In this document: positions 54,008 to 61,348 of the stretch, in pieces
Layout: every line of letters starts with the position of its first letter
Numbering within the stretch: position 1 is the first letter of the stretch
Source of the DNA: CAWGJF01 sp963822905
GTDB lineage: Bacteria; Bacteroidota; Ignavibacteria; Ignavibacteriales; Ignavibacteriaceae
NCBI GenBank assembly: GCA_963822905.1
Contig: CAWGJF010000001.1
Coordinates: 1,178,001 to 1,242,000, forward strand
Reading direction: 5' to 3'
DNA length: 64,000 nt
Notes under the pieces: generated by a model
Seen by the model: the letters and a program-made list of their open reading frames with translations, nothing else
The model's database searches: none
Told to the model about the DNA's origin: nothing
Program-made: the position numbers and the translations under genes

Positions 54008-54424
54008 ATGAATTACGATCTACTTGCAAAAAAAGCCATTGACGCAAAAAAGAATGCGCTTCCAACTTATTCAAATTTTCATGTTGGTTCCGTACTTCTT
54101 ACAAATGACGGCAAAATTTATACAGGCTGTAATATCGAATTGAGTTCATACAGTTTAACAGTATGTGCTGAGCGAACCGCAATATTTAAAGCAATTTCAG
54201 AGGGGGAAAGAAAATTTAAAGCAATTGCTATTGCTGGTGATACTGAGGATTTCATTTCACCTTGTGGTGCATGCAGACAGGTTATCAGCGATTTGTGTGG
54301 AGAGATTGATGTAATTATGGTAAACGGCAAGGGAGATTACAAGGTGAGTAAAACATCTGATCTGCTTCCTTTCGCTTTTTCTGATGATGATCTTAAAAAA
54401 CTTCAAATAAATATTACTAAATGA
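54008..54424 (+). CDS. cdd: Cytidine deaminase
   Basis: A 138-residue homotetrameric-type enzyme deaminating cytidine and deoxycytidine to uridines. Zinc ligands are Cys53, Cys86 and Cys89, and the catalytic Glu is residue 55 (TVCAERTAIF and PCGACRQVI). Length is standard. It overlaps tdk by 4 nt and opens the nucleoside salvage operon. Confidence 0.95.
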   Translation: MNYDLLAKKAIDAKKNALPTYSNFHVGSVLLTNDGKIYTGCNIELSSYSLTVCAERTAIFKAISEGERKFKAIAIAGDTEDFISPCGACRQVISDLCGEIDVIMVNGKGDYKVSKTSDLLPFAFSDDDLKKLQINITK

Positions 54425-55005
54425 CAGAACATTCCCTCCATTTAATGCCAAAAGATATCGGTTGGGTTGAAGTAATTACAGGATGTATGTTCAGCGGGAA
54501 AACCGAAGAACTTATCAGAAGGTTAAGACGCGCACAAATTGCAAAACTAAAAGTAAAAACATTTAAACCGTTAATTGATACACGTTATTCTAATGATTCA
54601 ATTGTGTCTCACAGCGAACAGTCACTTCCTTCTATATTAATAAAAGATATAAAAGAAATATTTAATCACATTGATGATGCACAGGTTATCGGTATTGATG
54701 AAGCACAGTTTTTTGATGAAGATCTTGTCCAGGTGTGCAACCAGCTTGCAGATGAAGGTAAACGGGTTATTGTTGCCGGACTTGATCAGGATTACAAAGG
54801 CATTCCGTTTGAACCGATGCCGCGATTGCTGGCAATTGCAGAATTTATAACAAAACAATTGGCTATCTGTGTGGAATGTGGAAATCCTGCTGACAAAACA
54901 CAAAGAAAAAAATCTGTAACCGGTCGTGTAGTTGTAGGGGCAGCAGATCTCTATGAAGCAAGGTGCAGAAAATGTCATTACGTTCCCGAAGAAGTTGAGA
55001 CTTAG
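54421..55005 (+). CDS. tdk: Thymidine kinase (type II)
   Basis: A 194-residue enzyme phosphorylating thymidine. P-loop GCMFSGKT at 21-28, DTRYSNDSIVSH, the catalytic IDEAQFFDE segment, and a zinc-binding lasso with two cysteine pairs (CVECG and CRKCH). Coupled to cdd by a 4-nt overlap. Confidence 0.95.
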   Translation: MTEHSLHLMPKDIGWVEVITGCMFSGKTEELIRRLRRAQIAKLKVKTFKPLIDTRYSNDSIVSHSEQSLPSILIKDIKEIFNHIDDAQVIGIDEAQFFDEDLVQVCNQLADEGKRVIVAGLDQDYKGIPFEPMPRLLAIAEFITKQLAICVECGNPADKTQRKKSVTGRVVVGAADLYEARCRKCHYVPEEVET

Positions 55006-55008
55006 TTT

Positions 55009-56364
55009 ATGAATTTCGTTTTTATATTCAGAGGAATACTTGGGATTCTATTAATTGTTGGAATCTCTTATCTGTTTTCAAATAATAAAAAAAATATTAA
55101 TTGGAAACTTGTATTAAAGGGTCTCGCACTTCAATTTGTTTTTGCAATCCTCATTCTTAAAAGTGAAGAATTAAGAAGTCTGTTTACACCGTTAGGCTGG
55201 CCAAAAGATTTTTTTAGTTACGTAAGTAAATTTTTTGTACTGATTTTAAACTTTACCAGTCAGGGAGCTTCATTTGTTTTTGGTGATCTTGCAAAACCAC
55301 CGGGAGCAGTCGGAAGCCTGGGATCATTTTTTGCTTTCCAGGTTTTACCAACAATTATTTTCTTTGCAAGCTTTATGTCGGTACTTTATTACGTCGGCTT
55401 CATGGAATGGGTTGTTAGAGGAATGGCATGGGTAATGGCAAAAACTCTTGGAACAAGTGGAGCAGAATCGCTTTCCTGTTCTGCAAATATTTTTGTCGGT
55501 CAAACAGAAGCTCCTCTAATAATAAAACCATTTATCAAAGGCATGACAAAAAGTGAAATACTAACTGTAATGGTTGGCGGGATGGCTACAATAGCTGGTG
55601 GAGTAATGGCTGCATATATTCAGATTCTTGGTTCAGCATATGCAGTTAAATATGGAGTGTCTTTGATCCAGGCTCAGCAAATGTTCGCAACTCAATTACT
55701 TGGTGCAAGTTTTATGGCTGCGCCTGCAGCAATTGTAATTTCAAAAATAATTTTTCCTGAAGTTACTGATCCGGAAACAAAAGGGACAGTAAAAATTCAT
55801 GTTGACAAAAACTCATCCAATGTTATTGAAGCTGCAGCAAATGGTGCAGCAGATGGATTAAAGCTTGCTTTAAATGTTGGCGCTATGCTGCTTGCGTTCA
55901 TTGCACTCATCGCACTAATAAATTTTGTTTTGATAAAGATCGGTTCAGTTACCGGTTGGAATGATTACCTTCAACAGAATTTTGGACAGCCGCTTAGCTT
56001 TCAATTAATACTTGGAATGATTATGCAGTTTGTCGCATACGGAATTGGTGTTCCCTGGCATGATGCTTTAAATTTCGGAAGTCTGTTAGGAACAAAAGTA
56101 GTCTTAAATGAATTCGTCGCTTACACAGAAATGGGAACATTGATTGAAGCCGGAAAATTAATTAATGAACGTTCAATCCTGATGGCAACTTATGCTCTTT
56201 GTGGATTTGCTAACTTAAGTTCGATTGGAATTCAGATTGGTGGAATAAGTCCGCTTGCACCAAACCGTAAATCTGATATTGCTGCATTAGGATTAAAAGC
56301 TGTTCTTGGTGGAACACTGGCTACATTAATGACTGCAACACTTGCCGGACTACTATTCAGTTAA
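55009..56364 (+). CDS. Concentrative nucleoside transporter (NupC/CNT family)
   Basis: A 451-residue membrane protein with about ten membrane segments. CNT signatures are GQTEAPLIIKPFIKGMTKSE (substrate/Na-site helix), MATIAGGVMAAYIQ and LNEFVAYTEMG. It imports nucleosides with sodium or protons. It begins 3 nt after tdk and supplies substrates for the surrounding enzymes. Confidence 0.93.
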   Translation: MNFVFIFRGILGILLIVGISYLFSNNKKNINWKLVLKGLALQFVFAILILKSEELRSLFTPLGWPKDFFSYVSKFFVLILNFTSQGASFVFGDLAKPPGAVGSLGSFFAFQVLPTIIFFASFMSVLYYVGFMEWVVRGMAWVMAKTLGTSGAESLSCSANIFVGQTEAPLIIKPFIKGMTKSEILTVMVGGMATIAGGVMAAYIQILGSAYAVKYGVSLIQAQQMFATQLLGASFMAAPAAIVISKIIFPEVTDPETKGTVKIHVDKNSSNVIEAAANGAADGLKLALNVGAMLLAFIALIALINFVLIKIGSVTGWNDYLQQNFGQPLSFQLILGMIMQFVAYGIGVPWHDALNFGSLLGTKVVLNEFVAYTEMGTLIEAGKLINERSILMATYALCGFANLSSIGIQIGGISPLAPNRKSDIAALGLKAVLGGTLATLMTATLAGLLFS

Positions 56365-56365
56365 A

Positions 56366-57190
56366 ATGATTGACCTGGAATTCAAATACAAAAGCCTACT
56401 GGATTTTATAAAAAACAATTCGCCATTCACTCCAAAAATTTCTGTAGTTCTTGGAAGCGGTTTAGGAGATTTTGTTTCATCAGTAAAATTAACTAAATCA
56501 ATAAGCACAACTGATATCCCACAATATCCCGCGTCAACTGTTATTGGTCATTCAGGAAAAATTCATTTCGCAGAAATTGAAAACCAAAAAGTTTTACTTT
56601 TCCAGGGAAGAATCCATTTTTATGAAGGCTATTCAATAGATGAATGCATCTTACCGGTACTTATTTCAAAACAACTTGGCTGTAAATATTTACTGCTTAC
56701 AAATGCTGCAGGTGGAATAAACAAATCATTCAAACCGGGTAACCTGATGCTTATCAGTTCAGTAATAGGGGTGAACATTAAGCATGAACTAACTCAATTA
56801 TTAGGATTGGCTTCAATCGAAAAGAAAAACAATTTTTTAGATTTCCCCACAAAAAAATTCAATGAGACAATCAGAAAATCCGCAAATCAAATAGGTTTAA
56901 AACTAAAGGAGGGTGTCTACTGGTACAACAAAGGACCGGTTTATGAAACACCTGCGGAAATCAGGATGGCACAAAAGCTTGGAGCAGATTCAGTTGGGAT
57001 GTCAACCATTCCTGAAGCTGTTTTTGCAAATATTGCAGGATTAAATGTGAGTGCAATTTCGTGTATAACAAATTATGCAGCGGGAATATCATCTTCAAAA
57101 TTAGACCACTCTGATGTAACAGAAACAGCTTCAAAGGCTGCGAATGATTTTGCAAAATTAGTTGCAAAAACTATTGCAAATGTTGAGTAA
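56366..57190 (+). CDS. Purine nucleoside phosphorylase (trimeric PNP/MTAP family)
   Basis: A 274-residue PNP cleaving purine nucleosides with phosphate. Signatures are VVLGSGLGDFV, GHSGKIHFA, FQGRIHFYEGYS, LTNAAGGINKSF, GPVYETPAEIRMAQKLGADSVGMST and ITNYAAG. The segment usually reading LMLISDHIN is here LMLISSVIGVN, a departure from typical PNPs. ATG lies 1 nt after the transporter stop. Last gene of the salvage operon. Confidence 0.9.
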   Translation: MIDLEFKYKSLLDFIKNNSPFTPKISVVLGSGLGDFVSSVKLTKSISTTDIPQYPASTVIGHSGKIHFAEIENQKVLLFQGRIHFYEGYSIDECILPVLISKQLGCKYLLLTNAAGGINKSFKPGNLMLISSVIGVNIKHELTQLLGLASIEKKNNFLDFPTKKFNETIRKSANQIGLKLKEGVYWYNKGPVYETPAEIRMAQKLGADSVGMSTIPEAVFANIAGLNVSAISCITNYAAGISSSKLDHSDVTETASKAANDFAKLVAKTIANVE

Positions 57191-57227
57191 AATACAGGTT
57201 GATTATACCTCGAAATGCTTAAATTTA

Positions 57228-57258
57228 TTGACTTTCAAAACCTTATACCCTAACTTTG
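57228..57258 (+). promoter_or_regulatory. Bacteroidota-type promoter for secDF
   Basis: TTG at 57228-57230, 20 nt, then TAACTTTG at 57251-57258; exact fit to the Bacteroidota housekeeping consensus. Leader about 37 nt. Confidence 0.65.
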
Positions 57259-57301
57259 TCAGTTAATTTTTTCCAACAAAACCAAAAGAATCCAATCTAA
57301 C

Positions 57302-59242
57302 ATGAAGGAATTCAGATTTCGACTTATAATGATTGTTGCCGCACTTGCACTTTGTGTTTACCTCCTTTTACCTACATACCAGGACTGGCAAAACACAAAA
57401 CAAATTAAAAAGGCGCTCAATCAGAAACAGACAGAATTAGAAAAGAATAAACCGGGTTTGACTCAAACCGATTTAAATCAAATATTAAAAGTGGCTGAAG
57501 ACAGCATACTGGTTGCAAACCCTGATTATGAAAAAGACAGGGAAAAAAGATTAAAGCTCGGACTCGATCTCCAGGGAGGAATGAGAGTAGTACTGGAAGT
57601 CAATACCGGTCAGCTTGTTGAGAAACTTGCCAAGAATCCTGATGATGTTTTTAACCAAACACTTAAAGAAGCACAAAAAGAAGCGGAACTTTCAGATGAG
57701 CCTGTTGTTGATATTATTGGCAGAAGGTTAGTTGATAAAGGAATACGTTTAAGCAGGTATTTTGGTACCGTCAGACAGGATGATAATGAAATTCTTAAAA
57801 GCCTGAATGAAGATGCTGAAGATGCCGTAACCCGTGCAATGGAAATTATCAGGAACAGGGTTGATCAATATGGTGTTTCAGAACCATCAATCCAGAGACA
57901 GGGCAGCAGAAGAATTATTGTTGAATTACCAGGTGTAGCCCGTGAAGAAGAAGCAAAACAATTACTTCAGGGAACTGCATTGTTGGAATTCAGATTATTA
58001 AAAGATCCGCAGCTTGCTTATAGTATTATGCAACGAATTGATAACGTACTTGCGGGAAAATCAGCGGTTGATTCTACCTCTGAGACTAAAACTGAAACCA
58101 ATAAAAATAAAGAAGTGACTTCCGATTCTACAACCACTGCTGATACAACCGCACCGGAAGAAAAATTATCAGAAGAAGAATTTAAGAAACAGCATCCATT
58201 CTTTTCTGTTGCACTAATTGATCCACAAGGAAGATCTGCTGATGCCTATGTTTATGCACAGGATAGAAATAAAATCGAATTGATGTTAAAACGCCCGGAT
58301 GTGCAAAAAGTTATCCCTAATAATGTTGCATTTGTTTTCTCTGCAAAAACTGAAAAAACACCGGAAGGCAAAGAATTTTACAGACTCTATACAGTAAATA
58401 AGGAACCTGAACTTACTGGTGGTGTCATAACAGATGCTGTTGCTACTATAGATCCTAATACTTCAGGAGCCGTGGTTAATATGACAATGGATTCCCAGGG
58501 TGCAACCGAATGGGCTAGGATAACCGGAGCGAATGTTGGAAAACGAATTGCAATTATTCTTGATGGTGTTGCCTATAATGCCCCGGTTGTGAAAGGAAAA
58601 ATCCCGGGTGGCAGATCTGTTATTGAAGGAATGGAAAACCTGCAGGAAGCAAAACTTCTTGAAATAGTTTTAAAAGCCGGTGCACTTCCGGCACCAGTTG
58701 ATATTATTGAAGAGAGAACTGTGGGTCCTTCTCTTGGAGAAGATTCGATAAACAGCGGTTTGATTTCAGTAATTATCGGTTACCTGCTGGTTGGATTCTT
58801 TATGATTGTTTATTACCGGCGTTCAGGTTCAATTACGGCTTTAGCTTTAATCTTTACTATACTTTTTATACTTGGAATTCTTGCCGGATTCAGTGCTACG
58901 TTAACATTACCGGGTATTGCAGGTATTATTTTAACAATAGGTATGGCTGTTGATGCAAACGTTCTTATCTTCGAAAGAATTCGTGAAGAAATGGCTACTG
59001 GGAAAACAATCAAAGCATCAATCGATAGCGGGTTCTCGAGAGCTTATTCAGCAATAATAGATTCAAACATAACAACATTTTTTACCGGAATTATCCTTTA
59101 CCAGTTTGGTACCGGACCGATACAGGGTTTCGCTTTAACTTTGATGATTGGTATCCTTGCAAGTTTATTCAGTGCTTTAGTAATCATCAGGCTTATGATG
59201 GATATCATGGTTTCAAAAGGAATAAAAGTAACGGTCGGATAA
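57302..59242 (+). CDS. secD: Protein translocase subunit SecD
   Basis: A 646-residue SecD: membrane segment 1 at about 8-24, a large periplasmic P1 region starting LKLGLDLQGGMRVVLEV, and five further C-terminal membrane segments with GMAVDANVLIFERIREE. It uses the proton gradient to pull proteins out of the Sec channel. An acidic low-complexity insert (about 262-295, rich in Thr, Glu, Lys) interrupts the P1 region, as in several Bacteroidota relatives. Confidence 0.96.
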   Translation: MKEFRFRLIMIVAALALCVYLLLPTYQDWQNTKQIKKALNQKQTELEKNKPGLTQTDLNQILKVAEDSILVANPDYEKDREKRLKLGLDLQGGMRVVLEVNTGQLVEKLAKNPDDVFNQTLKEAQKEAELSDEPVVDIIGRRLVDKGIRLSRYFGTVRQDDNEILKSLNEDAEDAVTRAMEIIRNRVDQYGVSEPSIQRQGSRRIIVELPGVAREEEAKQLLQGTALLEFRLLKDPQLAYSIMQRIDNVLAGKSAVDSTSETKTETNKNKEVTSDSTTTADTTAPEEKLSEEEFKKQHPFFSVALIDPQGRSADAYVYAQDRNKIELMLKRPDVQKVIPNNVAFVFSAKTEKTPEGKEFYRLYTVNKEPELTGGVITDAVATIDPNTSGAVVNMTMDSQGATEWARITGANVGKRIAIILDGVAYNAPVVKGKIPGGRSVIEGMENLQEAKLLEIVLKAGALPAPVDIIEERTVGPSLGEDSINSGLISVIIGYLLVGFFMIVYYRRSGSITALALIFTILFILGILAGFSATLTLPGIAGIILTIGMAVDANVLIFERIREEMATGKTIKASIDSGFSRAYSAIIDSNITTFFTGIILYQFGTGPIQGFALTLMIGILASLFSALVIIRLMMDIMVSKGIKVTVG

Positions 59243-59276
59243 TAAATATTAACGCTTTAAGGAGTTTATACACAAA

Positions 59277-60416
59277 ATGCGAATCTTCGAAAATTTACAA
59301 TTTGATTTTCTGGGTAAAAGAAAATTAGCTTATATAATTTCATCTACACTTTTCTTACTTGGTGTTATAGGAGTTATTATCCGCGGGTTTCAGTTTGGAA
59401 TTGATTTTAAGGGAGGAACTGAAATCGTTTTACAATTTCACGATCCGATTGATATATCAAGCGTAAGAAAAGATGTTGAGAATATCGGTTTGGGAAATGT
59501 TGAAGTAAAAACTTTCGGCAGCGAAACCGGTGTTATGATCAGGACTGAAGATCAGGTGATTCCTGCTTCCTTGTTTTCAAAAGTTGTATCCGGAATCGAG
59601 GAGCAGATTGAAAAAACTTTACCAGGTGTTCCTAAAACCATTTCTGATTCTACTGCCAGCTCAATCACTTATGCATTCCAAAACCCTGATACAACAAATA
59701 TACTTACTGATGCATTATTTGCCAATGGTTTCCAGACAGGCAGGGTTTCTGAAGAGCCGGATAACAAAGAAATGATAGTTCGTGTGGGAATTGCAGACTG
59801 GATAAAAGAGAATCTTGCCTCCAAAATTCAGGGTAATACATTTACGGTTCTTAAAGAAGATGTTGTTGGGCCAAAAATAGGTGCTGAGCTAAAGCAAGAT
59901 GCTTTACTTGCAATCTTCTTTGCGTTATTAGTCATTCTTGTTTATCTCGGTTTCAGATTCAAATTCATATTTGCTTTCGGTGCAGTGCTTGCACTTTTTC
60001 ACGATGTACTTATAACACTAGGATTGTTTGCAATTCTTTATGGTATCGTTCCCGGTTTAAATCTTGAAATTGATTTAACGATTGTTGCTGCGTTTCTAAC
60101 TCTTGTAGGATATTCAATTAATGATACGGTTGTGGTGTTTGACAGGATAAGAGAAAATATGAGAATCCATAAAACACGACCGCTTTTTGATATTATGAAT
60201 ACAAGCATTAACCAGACAATGAGTCGTACAGTTTTAACAAGCGGTACAACACTTTTAACAGTATTTGTTTTACTGCTATTCGGCGGTGAAGTATTAAGAG
60301 CTTTCGCTTTTACTTTATTCTTCGGAATTATAATCGGAACTTATTCTTCAATATTTGTTGCCAGTACACTTGTTTATGAATATGCAACTAAATACAAAAA
60401 GAAAGTTGAATTCTGA
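59277..60416 (+). CDS. secF: Protein translocase subunit SecF
   Basis: A 379-residue SecF partner of SecD. It has six membrane segments, the FGIDFKGGTEIVLQF motif after segment 1 and the GYSINDTVVVFDRIRENMR motif near residue 290. It follows secD after 34 nt with AAGGAG upstream. The periplasmic region is longer than in E. coli SecF. Confidence 0.96.
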   Translation: MRIFENLQFDFLGKRKLAYIISSTLFLLGVIGVIIRGFQFGIDFKGGTEIVLQFHDPIDISSVRKDVENIGLGNVEVKTFGSETGVMIRTEDQVIPASLFSKVVSGIEEQIEKTLPGVPKTISDSTASSITYAFQNPDTTNILTDALFANGFQTGRVSEEPDNKEMIVRVGIADWIKENLASKIQGNTFTVLKEDVVGPKIGAELKQDALLAIFFALLVILVYLGFRFKFIFAFGAVLALFHDVLITLGLFAILYGIVPGLNLEIDLTIVAAFLTLVGYSINDTVVVFDRIRENMRIHKTRPLFDIMNTSINQTMSRTVLTSGTTLLTVFVLLLFGGEVLRAFAFTLFFGIIIGTYSSIFVASTLVYEYATKYKKKVEF

Positions 60417-60435
60417 TAAAAAAATAAATTGAATT

Positions 60436-60468
60436 AAAAAAAAGCCCCGATCTGCGGGACTTTTTTTT
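60436..60468 (+). terminator. Terminator after secDF
   Basis: AAAAAAAGCCCCG pairs with CGGGAC and a T8 run, with one mismatch in the stem. Confidence 0.8.
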
Positions 60469-60749
60469 GTATAAACATACCCATTTTACAAAGAAGGAAT
60501 TACTGTATAAAAGAGGTAGTCATTCTTTTTTCCTTGATAAATTTTTAACATTTTCAATTCCTTATCAAAAGCCTTAAAAATTTATTGCTTAAGAACTTTT
60601 TTGTTTGCAATAACCAAAAACTTCAGAAGGTTAAAAAATTTTAACTTTATTTTAATTTCAAATTTAGATTAATAGGTTATGTTAATTATGTGAAGGGAAG
60701 AAAATAAATGTTAAGGTAATAGTGATTTATGTTAAGAAAGGAGTTCACA

Positions 60750-61265
60750 ATGAAAAAAACATTTTTTATAGTGGCATTGAGTTCAGTCTTATTATTAATT
60801 GGGTGTAAAGATAATTCAATTAATAATCCCGTCTCAGCTAACCTGGTTGCTAAACAAGACTCGGCCAACAGATCAATTTTGAATGGCAGGATTAATCTAA
60901 ATCAAAAACTCATCAACCCACGCACTGTTGGTGGCGACCTTCAACTTACCGGTGTCATTAATTACACGGAAGAATTAACCGGGCAAAACCCTTCGAAAAC
61001 GGTAGTTAGTTATAATTCAAGACTGGATATTTCCATAGATGCAACTGTAACTGATATCAATTCATCAACCAGCCTGGCTAATAGTTGGAAAATATCATCT
61101 GAGTCAGAAAACCAGGTTAGTATTCCTGCGAAGGGACCTGTTGATCTTGTAAAATCATATTCAATTTCCGGTAAACCGGAAGGAATGAAATTGGTTTGTA
61201 CATTTTCTATTACAACTGAAGGTGTAAATCTTAAAAATGTTGTTTTAGAAAGTGCATTTGTGTGA
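60750..61265 (+). CDS. Small predicted lipoprotein
   Basis: A 171-residue protein with lipoprotein signal (VLLLIGC, Cys19) and a beta-rich domain without known relatives. ATG at 60750 is chosen because AAAGGAG lies 6 nt upstream; an ATG 7 codons earlier lacks one. It lies alone between terminators. Function unknown. Confidence 0.72.
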   Translation: MKKTFFIVALSSVLLLIGCKDNSINNPVSANLVAKQDSANRSILNGRINLNQKLINPRTVGGDLQLTGVINYTEELTGQNPSKTVVSYNSRLDISIDATVTDINSSTSLANSWKISSESENQVSIPAKGPVDLVKSYSISGKPEGMKLVCTFSITTEGVNLKNVVLESAFV

Positions 61266-61315
61266 TTCAGAAAAATCCAAATAGCGGGATTATCGAATTA
61301 TTATTAAAACAAATT

Positions 61316-61348
61316 AAACCGGAATGTATAGTTCCGGTTTTTTATTTT
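61316..61348. terminator. Terminator between the lipoprotein and kinase genes
   Basis: AACCGGAA (61317-61324) pairs with TTCCGGTT (61332-61339), followed by T6. It overlaps the last codons of the convergent kinase gene. Confidence 0.85.

Noticed and set aside
56342..56365. TTG start for the purine nucleoside phosphorylase inside the transporter gene
   Set aside because: The ATG at 56366 gives the family N terminus and lies 1 nt after the transporter stop. The TTG extension adds residues not seen in the family.
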